Shown one piece after another: positions 18,155-27,955 of a stretch of 64,000 nt of DNA. The position numbers and the translations under genes are program-made. The stretch covers positions 62,001 through 126,000 of the forward strand of contig NZ_BNAH01000010.1 of NCBI RefSeq assembly GCF_014653195.1, in the 5' to 3' direction. A model generated the notes under the pieces. The model saw only the letters and a program-made list of their open reading frames with translations. It was not told the DNA's origin and did no database searches. Source of the DNA: Thalassotalea profundi (lineage in GTDB: Bacteria; Pseudomonadota; Gammaproteobacteria; Enterobacterales; Alteromonadaceae). The first letter of the stretch is position 1; each line of letters begins with the position of its first letter.

Positions 18155-18183
18155 ATGCAAAAAAATCAGTAACAGTACTCTTT
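18155..18183 (+). other. Out-of-frame start and A7 tract before the DUF2798 gene
   Basis: An ATG at 18155, with GGA seven bases upstream, reads MQKNQ and stops. It is followed at once by C and seven A (18159-18165). With eight A the frame would read MQKKSVTVLFMFTIMM and join the DUF2798 protein perfectly, giving the usual Lys-rich start before the first helix. So the real start is probably here. Either one A is missing in the sequence, or expression depends on slippage at the A tract. Confidence 0.6.
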
Positions 18184-18609
18184 ATGTTCACCATCATGAT
18201 GACCTTAATTGGCACTATTACAGCTATTATGACATGGAGCAACCATTCAACATCTAAAAACTTTTTAAATACTTGGTTGAGTACTTACCTCTTTGCACTT
18301 TTAGTTATTCTCCCCATTGGCAGTGTCATATTTACAATGCTGAACAAATTCATTAATCGTGTATTTTCTGCTAGCAGCAATTTGCAAAAGAACTTGTTAC
18401 AAGGCTTACTAATGGCTGTGATAATGGAATCAATCATGGCAATAATCACAGTACTAAATAACCATAGTGATAAGTCTTACTATGAAATTTATAATTTATT
18501 TTTCAAAAGCTTACTATATGCCTTACCAATAGGTCTTACCTTTTCATGCCTTATAACTTTAGTCATTAAGCCAAAAATTGAAAAATGTCTATCAAGCGTA
18601 ACTGGTTAA
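18184..18609 (+). CDS. DUF2798-type membrane protein
   Basis: The continuous frame from the ATG at 18184 encodes 141 residues with four hydrophobic helices, arranged as two similar two-helix units: MMTLIGTITAIM/FALLVILPIGSVIF and LLMAVIMESIMAII/LYALPIGLTFSCLI. This is the DUF2798 pattern, doubled. Function is unknown. The in-frame codons upstream (TTG at 18121) overlap the promoter, so they are not a credible start; see the A7 tract just before it. A flavoprotein gene of the siderophore-interacting family follows 27 bp later, probably on the same MarR-controlled transcript. Confidence 0.7.
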   Translation: MFTIMMTLIGTITAIMTWSNHSTSKNFLNTWLSTYLFALLVILPIGSVIFTMLNKFINRVFSASSNLQKNLLQGLLMAVIMESIMAIITVLNNHSDKSYYEIYNLFFKSLLYALPIGLTFSCLITLVIKPKIEKCLSSVTG

Positions 18610-18636
18610 CAATTTAAACTATCAAGAGGTATCATT

Positions 18637-19362
18637 ATGCAACCCACTATGCGTATGACACAAGTTTTAGAAGTTAATGATCTATCGCCACATATGAGAC
18701 GAATTGTTCTGACGGGTAGTTCGCTGTCAGACTTTCCCGAAAATAAAGAAAGTGCTCATGTTAAACTCATATTTCCAAATCCAAATATTAATGATAAAAA
18801 ACCTAGATTAGGTATGTATTTTGGATTTAAAAAATGGATGCGATCTTATACCGTTCGATCTTTTGAACCGCAGAAATTAACATTAACGATCGACTTTGCA
18901 GTCAATGACCATCAAGGGCTAGCAACTCATTGGGCACTTCAAGCTAAAGCTGGTGACTACCTTGGCATAGCCGGCCCGGGCGATACAAAACATACTGATT
19001 TATTTGCAGAGACGCATTTATTCTTCGGTGATATAACCGCGTTACCTGCTATTGCAAGTATTTTGGAGAAGCTACCAAAAGATGCTGTTGGACATGCCTA
19101 TATACAAATACCAGATAAACGAGATGTACAACAATTAATACGCCCTAAAGCGATTAAAGTTCACTGGTTAATCACGCCTAATAAGTTAACAGATGACTTT
19201 TTAAAAGGGCTAGAGTCTAAAGGGAGTAACCTGAACAATACAGCTATATTTATAGCAGCTGAAGCAAGCATGGTTAAAAAATTAAAAGCGCACCTAAACG
19301 CACGCTGTCAATTTGATCAATCAAAACTTTATGCCAGCGCCTATTGGAACCAAAAGAGGTAA
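18637..19362 (+). CDS. Siderophore-interacting protein (FAD/NAD(P)H reductase family)
   Basis: A 241-residue protein. MRSYTVRSF (about 68-76) is the R-x-Y-T flavin-binding motif, followed by DFAVNDHQGLATHWA and GDYLGIAGPG. Members such as ViuB and YqjH reduce ferric siderophores in the cytoplasm with NAD(P)H. AGAGG lies seven bases before the ATG. Pairing with a MarR regulator rather than a visible Fur box is notable; I see no siderophore synthesis or uptake gene beside it. The reductase call is good, the substrate is open. Confidence 0.88.
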   Translation: MQPTMRMTQVLEVNDLSPHMRRIVLTGSSLSDFPENKESAHVKLIFPNPNINDKKPRLGMYFGFKKWMRSYTVRSFEPQKLTLTIDFAVNDHQGLATHWALQAKAGDYLGIAGPGDTKHTDLFAETHLFFGDITALPAIASILEKLPKDAVGHAYIQIPDKRDVQQLIRPKAIKVHWLITPNKLTDDFLKGLESKGSNLNNTAIFIAAEASMVKKLKAHLNARCQFDQSKLYASAYWNQKR

Positions 19363-19385
19363 TATCTCACACTAAAAGTAAAAAC

Positions 19386-19425
19386 GCAGCTTTAGTAGTG
19401 AACAAAGCTTCATGACTAAAACTGC
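19386..19425. terminator. Bidirectional terminator between flavoprotein gene and ribBX
   Basis: The arms GCAG-C-TTTAGT and ACTAAA-A-CTGC pair across an 18-base loop. T tracts follow in both directions: TTTT on the + strand and TTTTT on the minus strand. The two genes converge here, so a shared terminator fits. Confidence 0.75.
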
Positions 19426-19458
19426 ATTTTAATTAGATTGTACGCTTAGTGTGTTTTT

Positions 19459-20568
19459 TTATTCAGAAATATACTCAACCACTTCTAAACCAAAACCTGA
19501 AAGTGAATGATATTTTGTTTGTGAACTGAGTAAACGCATTTTACTCACACCTAAATTAGCCAGTATCTGTGAGCCAACACCGACATTACGAGAACCTACA
19601 TGACGCTTAACTTCTTTAACCGTTTCGCCTGCATCTAGTTTTGCATATTTTTGCACTTGTGCGATGAGTTCTTCTGGTGACTCATGCTTGCCTAGTAAGA
19701 CTAATACGCCACCTTCATTACCGATACGCTCTAATGCATTGCCAATAGGCCATTTTGCGACACTTTCTCGTTGACTAAAGAGCAGATCTCTAAAGGTATT
19801 TTCTAAGTGTACACGCACCAACGTTGGCTCATCTGGTTTAATTTCACCTTTAGTTAAAGCAAAATGCGCTTGGCCGTCAATTGTGTCTTTAAATACAGTT
19901 AAATCAAACTCACCAAATGCTGTAGGTAATTTACATTGTGAAACTCGCTCTATGGTGGTTTCATTAGCATTTCGATACTCTATTAAATCAGCAATTGTGC
20001 CCATTTTAATATCATGTTTTTGCGCAATAATCTCTAAATCAGGACGACGCGCCATAGTGCCATCTTCATTTAAAATTTCGACAATAACCGCTGCAGACTC
20101 TAAACCGGCTAAACGAGCTAAATCAACACCAGCTTCAGTATGACCAGCTCTATTTAACACACCACCATCTTTAGCAATAAGTGGAAAAATATGGCCCGGT
20201 TGAACAATAGAGTGTTGATTAGCATTTTTATCAACAGCTGCTAATACTGTCGTGGCTCTATCAGCAGCAGAAATACCAGTGGTAACACCTTCAGCTGCTT
20301 CAATTGATACCGTAAAATTAGTTGTAAATTGTGCGTCGTTCTTTTCAACCATCAAAGGTAAGTTAAGTCTTTTACATTTTTCAGCCGACATTGGCATACA
20401 GATTAAACCACGCCCATGAGTTGCCATAAAGTTGATAGCTTCTGGTGTAACTAATTCTGCCGCCATAATGAAGTCTCCTTCATTTTCACGATCTTCGTCA
20501 TCCATCAAAATAACCATCTTGCCTAATTTGATGTCTTCAATGATCTCCTGCGGAGTATTTAAATTCAT
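19459..20568 (-). CDS. ribB: 3,4-dihydroxy-2-butanone-4-phosphate synthase with degenerate cyclohydrolase II domain (RibBX)
   Basis: A 369-residue protein. Residues 1-200 are a complete RibB domain: [23 protein letters not shown], and [19 protein letters not shown]. It makes the four-carbon unit of riboflavin from ribulose-5-phosphate. Residues about 205-369 align with GTP cyclohydrolase II, but the zinc/catalytic cysteines are gone: where CLTGD...CDC is expected, it reads NTFRD...RESVAKW. So the second domain should not hydrolyse GTP. This is the RibBX arrangement described in proteobacteria; the X domain's role is unclear. It is the last gene of nrdR-orf-ribD-ribE-ribBX and ends at a strong terminator, with no ribH or nusB following. 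Confidence 0.93.
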   Translation of the reverse strand: MNLNTPQEIIEDIKLGKMVILMDDEDRENEGDFIMAAELVTPEAINFMATHGRGLICMPMSAEKCKRLNLPLMVEKNDAQFTTNFTVSIEAAEGVTTGISAADRATTVLAAVDKNANQHSIVQPGHIFPLIAKDGGVLNRAGHTEAGVDLARLAGLESAAVIVEILNEDGTMARRPDLEIIAQKHDIKMGTIADLIEYRNANETTIERVSQCKLPTAFGEFDLTVFKDTIDGQAHFALTKGEIKPDEPTLVRVHLENTFRDLLFSQRESVAKWPIGNALERIGNEGGVLVLLGKHESPEELIAQVQKYAKLDAGETVKEVKRHVGSRNVGVGSQILANLGVSKMRLLSSQTKYHSLSGFGLEVVEYISE

Positions 20569-20583
20569 GACAACCTCTTAATT

Positions 20584-21240
20584 TTATTTAATAAATCCGC
20601 TTTCTTTTAATAAAGCTTCGGTAACGTTACTTGACGCTACTGTGGTGTTTTTTTTTGTCAATAAACGCTCTATATAGCGCGCCATTACATCTACTTCAAT
20701 ATTCACTTCAGTACCTACTTGATAATGACTGATCACAGTTTTTTCAGTCGTATGCGGCACTATGGTCAAACGAAAACTATCATCAGCTACAGTATTTACT
20801 GTTAGGCTAACTCCATCAATAGTAATAGAGCCTTTTTCAGCAATGTAAGGCGCTATTTCTTCAGGCATTTTAATCCAATAATCAATGCTATTACCTGTTG
20901 GTTCAATCGACTTTATCGAGGCCACTGCATCTACATGCCCAGAAACAATATGCCCACCAAAACGTGTTGTTGGGAGCATAGCTTTTTCTAAGTTAACAAT
21001 TTGGTTAACACTATAGTCACCAAAACCTGTACGTGCCAAAGTTTCATTAGAGACATCAGCAGTAAAGCTGCTTTGGTCAAAAGCCACAACGGTTAAACAA
21101 ATACCATTAGTGGCAATAGAATCGCCTAGTTGCACATCACTCATATCTAGTGACTGTGTATCAATGGTTAACCTTGCACCATCAGCATTGATGTTGATCT
21201 GTTTTATTTTACCTACAGCTTCAATTATTCCAGTAAACAT
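20584..21240 (-). CDS. ribE: Riboflavin synthase alpha subunit
   Basis: A 218-residue protein made of two tandem lumazine-binding barrels (about 1-96 and 97-200). It begins MFTGIIEAVGKI and carries GDSIATNGICLTV in the first repeat and EKGSITIDGVSLTVN in the second. It converts two 6,7-dimethyl-8-ribityllumazine molecules to riboflavin. The gene is called ribC in E. coli. It lies 15 bp before ribBX and 55 bp after ribD in the riboflavin operon. Confidence 0.97.
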   Translation of the reverse strand: MFTGIIEAVGKIKQININADGARLTIDTQSLDMSDVQLGDSIATNGICLTVVAFDQSSFTADVSNETLARTGFGDYSVNQIVNLEKAMLPTTRFGGHIVSGHVDAVASIKSIEPTGNSIDYWIKMPEEIAPYIAEKGSITIDGVSLTVNTVADDSFRLTIVPHTTEKTVISHYQVGTEVNIEVDVMARYIERLLTKKNTTVASSNVTEALLKESGFIK

Positions 21241-21295
21241 ACATTTTCTCTTTTAACAGTCTGTTTGTAACTATTCATTTTACTCAGCTTCAGCG

Positions 21296-22459
21296 TCACT
21301 TAAATAACGCCTTAATACGAATATCTTTTCCAACCATAGTAACGTCAGTAAACATTAAATTCTTTGCCTGACTTAAATGCTCAACACTTGGCATTTTCAC
21401 TGAACCTTGGGTATTTTCGCCCATGAGCTTTGGCGCTTGATATAGTATTAATTCATCAACTAAGTTTTGATCAATAAAAGCTCCCGCTAAGGTTTTTCCG
21501 GCTTCAAGTAACACATCATTTAGCCCTCTTTTGGCTAATAAAGCTAAAACACTAGGTAAATCGACAAAACCCGATAGCTGCATTGGGACTACAACTTGTT
21601 CTACAAAATGAGGCCACTGAAGGCTATTTTCAATGCTCTTTCGAATTAATATGATTGGAGATGGAACACTAACATCAAATAAAGCCAAATCTGGAGTTAA
21701 ACGGTTTTTTGTGTCTATGATTACGCGTATAGGTTGTCGTATATTGTTATTAGTACCACATTCAGAATAATACTGTTGTACTTGACCTAACTCAGACCAG
21801 CGTACTGTCATGCGTGCATTATCAACTAAAATGGAATCTGCCCCCGCAATAATAGCACAACTTTGCGCCCTTAATGCTTGAACATCTTTACGTGCTTCAG
21901 GAGAGGTTATCCATTGGCTTTCGCCATTAGCCATTGCTGTTTTACCATCTAGGCTTGTAGCAAGTTTGCAACGCACATAAGGTATGTTAGTGGTCATTAG
22001 TTTAATAAAACCTATGTTTAGCGCTTTTGCCTCGATCTCTAACAATCCTGATGCAGTTTCAATACCAGCTGCATTAAGCATGGCTAAGCCTTTACCACTG
22101 ACTTTGGGGTTAGGATCAACCATGGCACAAATGACTTTTTGTACACCAGCATTAATCAGAGCCTGTGAACAAGGAGGTGTTCGACCAAAGTGACTACATG
22201 GCTCTAACGTTACATAAGCCGTTGCCCCCTTAGCACTATTCCCCGCTTGAGCCAGTGCGTTTACTTCCGCATGTCCGCTACCTGCTTTTACATGAAATCC
22301 TTCACCAACAATATCACCATTGTTAACAAGTACACATCCTACGCGGGGATTAGGCGATGTAGTAAAGCGCCCTTTTTTCGCTAAATTAAGAGCCCTTGCC
22401 ATAAATTGATGATCTAATTGTGTAAAGTGGTTCAATGTAAGCCTTATATTTTCTGTCAA
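21296..22459 (-). CDS. ribD: Riboflavin deaminase/reductase RibD
   Basis: A 387-residue bifunctional enzyme. The N-terminal deaminase has the zinc motifs GHAEVNAL and PCSHFGRTPPC; the C-terminal half is the NADPH-dependent reductase with KLATSLDGKTAM and VLLEAGKTLAGAF. It carries out the second and third steps from GTP to the lumazine precursor. It starts nine bp after the small orf that separates it from nrdR, so translation is closely linked. Confidence 0.97.
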   Translation of the reverse strand: MTENIRLTLNHFTQLDHQFMARALNLAKKGRFTTSPNPRVGCVLVNNGDIVGEGFHVKAGSGHAEVNALAQAGNSAKGATAYVTLEPCSHFGRTPPCSQALINAGVQKVICAMVDPNPKVSGKGLAMLNAAGIETASGLLEIEAKALNIGFIKLMTTNIPYVRCKLATSLDGKTAMANGESQWITSPEARKDVQALRAQSCAIIAGADSILVDNARMTVRWSELGQVQQYYSECGTNNNIRQPIRVIIDTKNRLTPDLALFDVSVPSPIILIRKSIENSLQWPHFVEQVVVPMQLSGFVDLPSVLALLAKRGLNDVLLEAGKTLAGAFIDQNLVDELILYQAPKLMGENTQGSVKMPSVEHLSQAKNLMFTDVTMVGKDIRIKALFK

Positions 22460-22468
22460 AATACGTAT

Positions 22469-22807
22469 TTACTGATCAATAATAACTAATTGAGTATTTG
22501 GGAATAAATTTACAAGATCACGCCAAAAAGTATCTATATTTTTCTGGCTATGCCACACATCAATTGCATGACCACTTTGATAAAAGAAGCTAATCGTGTT
22601 GTTAACCTTCTGCAGTTTTACCACTTTGTTCATGTCTATTTTTGTGTCAAATTTTTTAAACACAAAGCTACCAAATCGCTGCTTTAATAATAAAGTGTTT
22701 TCGATGACTTCAATTGTATATAGCGCCCCATGGCCACCCCGATAATAATTGAATATTAATAAAGGTAAGGCTATCAAGGCTAGCCATTGAAAAAAATTAA
22801 CATCCAT
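22469..22807 (-). CDS. Small membrane-anchored protein of unknown function
   Basis: I do not recognise this 112-residue protein. It has one N-terminal hydrophobic helix (residues 7-20, FFQWLALIALPLLIF) followed by a soluble region with alternating short strands (TIEVIENTLLLKQRFG, FKKFDTKIDMNKVVKL). It sits tightly between nrdR (8 bp gap) and ribD (9 bp gap), so it is surely part of that operon. It has no cysteine and no catalytic motif that I can name. Confidence 0.7.
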   Translation of the reverse strand: MDVNFFQWLALIALPLLIFNYYRGGHGALYTIEVIENTLLLKQRFGSFVFKKFDTKIDMNKVVKLQKVNNTISFFYQSGHAIDVWHSQKNIDTFWRDLVNLFPNTQLVIIDQ

Positions 22808-22815
22808 AAATTATC

Positions 22816-23271
22816 CTAATGTTCATCATCTAATCGGGCTATTTCTTCACCAAATTCACGAATATCTTCAAAAGAACGATACACAGAGGCAAATCGCACA
22901 TAGGCGACTTTATCAAGAGCTTTTAGTTGCTCCATAATAAAATTACCTAATAATTCGCTACTGATTTCACGCTCACCCGTGGCACGCATTTGTGATTTGA
23001 CTTTATTAATTGAAAGTTCAACTTGTTCAACACTAACAGGACGCTTTTCAAGAGCACGTTGAAAACCACTACGCATCTTATCTTCATTAAAAGGTTCACG
23101 TGAACCATCGCGCTTTATAATCCGTGGCATAACTAATTCAGCAGTTTCAAAAGTGGTAAAACGCTCACTACAAGCGATACACTCTCTGCGACGGCGTATT
23201 TGATGGCCGTCTGCAACAAGGCGAGAATCAATTACTTTTGTTTCGGTGGCTGAGCAAAATGGGCAATACAC
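22816..23271 (-). CDS. nrdR: Transcriptional repressor NrdR
   Basis: A 151-residue protein. A zinc ribbon ([17 protein letters not shown], then [17 protein letters not shown]) is followed by an ATP-cone ([27 protein letters not shown]). NrdR senses ATP/dATP and represses ribonucleotide reductase genes. The start is a GTG one base before the conserved Tyr-Cys. It leads the riboflavin operon, the usual place in gammaproteobacteria. Confidence 0.97.
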   Translation of the reverse strand: MYCPFCSATETKVIDSRLVADGHQIRRRRECIACSERFTTFETAELVMPRIIKRDGSREPFNEDKMRSGFQRALEKRPVSVEQVELSINKVKSQMRATGEREISSELLGNFIMEQLKALDKVAYVRFASVYRSFEDIREFGEEIARLDDEH

Positions 23272-23375
23272 GACAATAACTATCCACGTTAAAATTATCG
23301 CAATATTTTAATACAAAACGACTTGCTTAGCGAAATATAGTTTAAAAAACTCAATGTGTTTAAAAATAGGTGATG

Positions 23376-26204
23376 TCAAATCTCACTAGGTTGATCAATA
23401 TAATAACCTTGTACGTAATCTACCGACATTTTTTTCAATAGTTGTTCAGTAGCTTTATCACCCACAAATTCTGCAATAGTTTTTTTACCTAATGATTTGG
23501 CAATATCATTAATCGATTTCACAATCGCTCTGTCACTTTCATCATTACAAAGGTTTTTAACAAAAGAGCCATCTATTTTTATGGTGTCAACAGGTAGGTT
23601 TTTTAAATAGGCAAACGAACACATACCAACACCAAAATCATCTAAAGCAAATTCACAGCCAAACCTTCTCAACTTATTAATAAAAGACTTTGCATTATTT
23701 AGCTTGGTGACCGCTTCAGTTTCTGTTATTTCAAAACATATCTTTTGAGGAGGGATTTCATTGATTGTCAACAAATCAATTATTTCATCAGCTAAAGTTT
23801 CATCAATAATTGTCGCCCCAGAAAGGTTAATTGAGCACTTTTGTGTATCAGCTAATAGTTTTTGATTATTACGTAGCAAACTAATTACATTAGTTAAAAC
23901 CCAACGGTCTATTTCTCCCATTAAGTTAAATCTTTCAGCCGCGGGAATAAAAAGCGCGGGACTAATAAGTTCACCATCTAAACTTACCATACGTAATAAT
24001 ATTTCGTATGATTTTCCATTATTTTCAGTTACATGAAGTGGCTTGATGGTTTGATGAAAAAGCTTAAATCGGTTCTGATCTAAGGCTTGCTGGATCTCAT
24101 TAGCCCAAGTTAATTTGATACTATGTTTAGACAGCTCTTCATCATGAATATTGTAAATACTTATTCTATTTCTTCCTCCATCTTTAGACATATAGCATGC
24201 AACATCTGCTGCCTTCATCAATTCCTCAGATCTCATCCCCTCATTTATTACCGTAAGTCCGATACTAGCACTTACTCTAAATACCTTATCTTCAATACTA
24301 AAACGGAACTCGTTTATTTTCCCTAATAAATTTTTCAAAATATGCAGTGACTCTTCAATACTTAATTCTTTGAATAAAATGGCAAATTCATCACCTCCAA
24401 GCCTAGCCACAGTATGCTGATTTAATTCTGTTGATATGATAGCCCCTAATTGCTTAAGCAATTGATCACCCGCAAAATGCCCCGAAGTATCATTCACAAT
24501 TTTGAATTGATCTAGGTCGAGATAACACACACACCCTAAATGATCATCACTCCCACTAACACCTTCACTTAATATTTCCGATAATTTTGCATCGAATGCA
24601 TAACGATTATATAAACCCGTTAAAGCATCATGGTTAGCTTGAAATAAAAGTTCATCTGATAATTGCTTTTCTCGGGTTATATCTTTGGCAATTCCCTCTA
24701 TTGCAATTAGCTCATTATTGTCATCCAGAATTAAAGACTCTGTTAACTCCAACATTTTGAGTTCATTTTTTTCGTCGTATAACTCAACGGTAAAAATATG
24801 TACTTTTTGATTAATGTTCAGCATCGACGAGTTGTTCATATGATAATGTTTAATCTCATCATATAACGTACACCCATTAAGTTTATTAATGACTTCGCTC
24901 GGCTGGTATCCAATAATGTTTCTAACAGATTTACTCACATAGTTAAGTTCATCTTTATCGTTAATGCTATATAAGAAATGTCCTGATAGACCTTCAACTA
25001 AACGGCGATATTTCTGCTCTCGTTTAACGAGTGACATTTCAGCATTTTTCCGTGCTGTAACATCACGAATTGTAATTGCAATATATTGTTGCGCCCGTAC
25101 CATTTGCAGTTTGATATGTTTAATGTTTGGGTTTTTAAAGTTCACTTCAAAGGTTTGATCGATAATATCACCTTGAAATACTCGCTCTGGCGCGTCTGTT
25201 AGCCAACTTCCTTCAAAGCCCATAGCTTCAATAAACATTGGATAAGTCATCTTATTTACATCATGATGAGATATGCCAAGAATGGAAGTAGCGAAAGGGT
25301 TTAGCTCTTGAAGTACTAACTCTTTATCAAATTGATAGAAAATCAGCATGGCATCTAATGCACTTTCTGAGGCAGCTTTAAAACGTTGTTGGCTAAAAAT
25401 AATCTTTAAATGATTTAAGACTAATAAACGAGACACCCAAGCAAATAGCACAACAATGAAAAAACTAAGTATGGTATAAAATGTCTGATTAAAGGTTGAT
25501 TTTCCCGTATACAATTGCAAAACAAATTTACGAGTACCAAAGTCTAAAACGGTTTCTAAACTATTACCATGATAGTTATACGTATTAGAACTTAAGATTA
25601 ACGAATCACCATCGAGTAATTTAAAATTAATAGCATCATCCGAATAGTTTCCCATCATAAAATAAAATGCAGAATTAAAGTCAATGGTACAAACTAACCA
25701 ACCTCTAATTTGGTTATTACTACTTACAGGTAAAATAATAGCGATCAACTTTTGCTTTTCTTGTGTTTCAATTATCGGCGAAACGAATGGCTTATTTTTT
25801 TGTGAAATATTAGCAAAATCAAGTGTGAGTATTTTATTATCAACCGGCACATTCGATGGCACTCGCCATGACTTCTTTGAGTTTTTATCGACCCAAACTA
25901 AACTATCAATCGCAGGAAGAATATTCATTATTCGAGATCCTGAAATATTAAACCATAATTCTAAATTAGGATGGTGATCAGGCCAATTGTTAGCTATATC
26001 TTCTAACGCCCTAATTCGACTGGCACTAAAGATATCTACGCGAGAGGAAATTTGTTGTGAAATAATATTAAGCTGATTAAGCTCTTGGGTTTTAATACGT
26101 TGGGCTTGTTGGTCTATTTCAAATGACACAAAACCAAAAAGTAGTACAACAAAAAGTATGGTAATGATATTTAAATTGGCTTTGCTATAAATTGTTTTCG
26201 TCAC
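23376..26204 (-). CDS. PAS-GGDEF-EAL cyclic-di-GMP phosphodiesterase/cyclase
   Basis: A 942-residue membrane protein. Helix 1 (about 12-28) and helix 2 (about 245-262) enclose a periplasmic sensor of about 215 residues. Two PAS-like domains (about 280-390 and 395-520) are followed by GGDEF and EAL domains. The cyclase site is intact (ARLGGDEF), but there is no RxxD site before it (NQHT instead). The phosphodiesterase site reads YEILLRM instead of EAL and keeps the other catalytic residues: EITETEA, DDFGVG, DTIKIDGSF and AEFVG. So both activities are possible, and hydrolysis looks more likely. It is a single gene between nrdR and glyA. Confidence 0.92.
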   Translation of the reverse strand: MTKTIYSKANLNIITILFVVLLFGFVSFEIDQQAQRIKTQELNQLNIISQQISSRVDIFSASRIRALEDIANNWPDHHPNLELWFNISGSRIMNILPAIDSLVWVDKNSKKSWRVPSNVPVDNKILTLDFANISQKNKPFVSPIIETQEKQKLIAIILPVSSNNQIRGWLVCTIDFNSAFYFMMGNYSDDAINFKLLDGDSLILSSNTYNYHGNSLETVLDFGTRKFVLQLYTGKSTFNQTFYTILSFFIVVLFAWVSRLLVLNHLKIIFSQQRFKAASESALDAMLIFYQFDKELVLQELNPFATSILGISHHDVNKMTYPMFIEAMGFEGSWLTDAPERVFQGDIIDQTFEVNFKNPNIKHIKLQMVRAQQYIAITIRDVTARKNAEMSLVKREQKYRRLVEGLSGHFLYSINDKDELNYVSKSVRNIIGYQPSEVINKLNGCTLYDEIKHYHMNNSSMLNINQKVHIFTVELYDEKNELKMLELTESLILDDNNELIAIEGIAKDITREKQLSDELLFQANHDALTGLYNRYAFDAKLSEILSEGVSGSDDHLGCVCYLDLDQFKIVNDTSGHFAGDQLLKQLGAIISTELNQHTVARLGGDEFAILFKELSIEESLHILKNLLGKINEFRFSIEDKVFRVSASIGLTVINEGMRSEELMKAADVACYMSKDGGRNRISIYNIHDEELSKHSIKLTWANEIQQALDQNRFKLFHQTIKPLHVTENNGKSYEILLRMVSLDGELISPALFIPAAERFNLMGEIDRWVLTNVISLLRNNQKLLADTQKCSINLSGATIIDETLADEIIDLLTINEIPPQKICFEITETEAVTKLNNAKSFINKLRRFGCEFALDDFGVGMCSFAYLKNLPVDTIKIDGSFVKNLCNDESDRAIVKSINDIAKSLGKKTIAEFVGDKATEQLLKKMSVDYVQGYYIDQPSEI

Positions 26205-26303
26205 GTACTGCTCCTAACGCTGATAACAGCATTTTAAGAAACTTTTATGACGGTTTTATTTCAATTTAACAAAGAGAGAAATTAATTTATTAATGTAAGG
26301 CAA

Positions 26304-26320
26304 ATAAAGCTGAGCTTTAT
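26304..26320. repeat. 17-bp palindrome
   Basis: ATAAAGCT-G-AGCTTTAT is perfectly symmetric and lies six bp from the glyA terminator, upstream of the GGDEF-EAL gene. It may be part of the terminator region or an operator for that gene. Confidence 0.4.
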
Positions 26321-26325
26321 AATAA

Positions 26326-26357
26326 AAAAGCTTAACCCCTCTAAGAGTTAAGCTTTT
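26326..26357 (-). terminator. Rho-independent terminator of glyA
   Basis: Perfect 11-bp arms AAAAGCTTAAC and GTTAAGCTTTT surround a 10-base loop. On the minus strand the stem runs into TTTTTTATT. It lies 21 bp after the glyA stop. Confidence 0.9.
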
Positions 26358-26378
26358 AATAATAGTTAACTTATAACA

Positions 26379-27635
26379 TTAACCATAGACTGGAAAACGT
26401 GCACAAATTTCTTTTACTTTTTCTTGCACAGCAACAATTACATCTTCATTGTTAATATCATCTAAAATATCACAAATCCAACCCGTTAATTGTTTAGTTT
26501 CCTCAACACCAAAACCACGACGTGTTATAGCTGGCGTGCCTAAACGTAATCCAGATGTTACAAACGGAGAACGAGGGTCATTTGGAACCGAGTTTTTATT
26601 TACCGTAATATGAGCACGACCTAGTGCGGCATCTGCATCTTTACCTGTGATATCTTTATCAATTAAATCAAGTAATAACAGATGATTTTCTGTGCCGTTA
26701 GATACCACTTTATAACCACGTTCTTGTAATACTTCAACCATGGCTTTAGCGTTTTTCAATACCTGCTGTTGGTAAACTTTAAACTCTGGTTGAAGTGCTT
26801 CCTTAAATGCAACAGCTTTTGCCGCAATAACGTGCATTAATGGTCCACCTTGCCCTCCAGGGAAAACAGCAGAATTTAGTTTTTTATAAATATCTTCATC
26901 ATTACAGCCAGAAATAATTAAACCGCCACGTGGGCCTGCTAATGTTTTATGGGTAGTGGTAGTAACAACATGAGCATGAGGCACAGGGTTAGGATATAAA
27001 CCTGCAGCTACTAAACCAGCAACATGCGCCATATCAACCATAAAGTAAGCACCTACTTCATCGGCTATTTTACGCATACGAGCCCAATCAACAACACCTG
27101 AAAACGCAGAAAAACCACCTATGATCATTTCTGGCTTATGCTCTTTAGCTAAACGCTCAAGTTCTTCGTAATCAATATCACCAGTTTCAGGGTGTAAACC
27201 ATATTGTATAGCTTCGTAAGATTTACCTGAAAAGTTAACATGTGAACCATGAGTTAAGTGCCCACCATGAGCAAGGCTCATACCTAGTACTTTGCCACCA
27301 GGGCTTACTAATGCTTGAAATACTGCAGAGTTAGCTTGAGATCCTGCATGTGGTTGAACGTTAGCATAAGTTGAACCAAATAATTGGTTAGCACGCTCAA
27401 TAGCTAATGACTCAGCAATATCAACGAATTCACAACCGCCATAATAACGCTTACCAGGATAACCTTCTGCGTATTTATTGGTGAGTTGTGAGCCTTGCGC
27501 TTCTAATACACGAGGACTACAGTAGTTTTCTGATGCAATCAGTTCGATGTGCTCTTCTTGACGAACCACTTCGTCAGTCATTGATTGCCACAATTCAGCA
27601 TCAAAATCAGCAATGTTCATATCACGAGTAAGCAT
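26379..27635 (-). CDS. glyA: Serine hydroxymethyltransferase
   Basis: A 418-residue PLP enzyme of normal length. [16 protein letters not shown] holds the cofactor lysine; HGGHLTHG and YGGCEFVD are substrate and dimer motifs. It interconverts serine and glycine and charges tetrahydrofolate with one-carbon units. It is a single gene with its own terminator and about 320 bp of upstream space. Confidence 0.98.
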   Translation of the reverse strand: MLTRDMNIADFDAELWQSMTDEVVRQEEHIELIASENYCSPRVLEAQGSQLTNKYAEGYPGKRYYGGCEFVDIAESLAIERANQLFGSTYANVQPHAGSQANSAVFQALVSPGGKVLGMSLAHGGHLTHGSHVNFSGKSYEAIQYGLHPETGDIDYEELERLAKEHKPEMIIGGFSAFSGVVDWARMRKIADEVGAYFMVDMAHVAGLVAAGLYPNPVPHAHVVTTTTHKTLAGPRGGLIISGCNDEDIYKKLNSAVFPGGQGGPLMHVIAAKAVAFKEALQPEFKVYQQQVLKNAKAMVEVLQERGYKVVSNGTENHLLLLDLIDKDITGKDADAALGRAHITVNKNSVPNDPRSPFVTSGLRLGTPAITRRGFGVEETKQLTGWICDILDDINNEDVIVAVQEKVKEICARFPVYG

Positions 27636-27955
27636 GTTTTTACCTCAAGTTCACAGTTATTCACTGGAAAAAATGGATTAATTAAAATTGCCGCATATTT
27701 TGCCTGAACAAGGCGCTTTTGTACACGATAAAACGTTACCGCTTTAGCTTATTTTGCGATGATTTATACCGAGATAAGTCATAAGTAAATAGTTTAATTA
27801 TCGTTATATATGCAGAATATCTTTCAAAGACAATATTAAGTTTGCCTTTGAACGAATATATCGAATTAAAACCTAAACAACAAGAATTTAATTAAAAATA
27901 TTACCCAATAGTCAGTATTAAAAACAAAATTAAGCTATATTCTTGAATTTTATTT
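27636..27955. other. Intergenic region upstream of glyA
   Basis: About 320 AT-rich bases between glyA and the membrane-protein gene; both are read leftward. The glyA promoter should lie here. I looked for a glycine riboswitch and a PurR box and found neither convincingly. No terminator with a good stem is seen after the membrane-protein gene. Confidence 0.5.

Noticed and set aside
27710..27760. PurR-like box ACGATAAAACGTTACCG upstream of glyA
   Set aside because: It shares only the central ACGTT with the PurR consensus and lacks symmetric arms.
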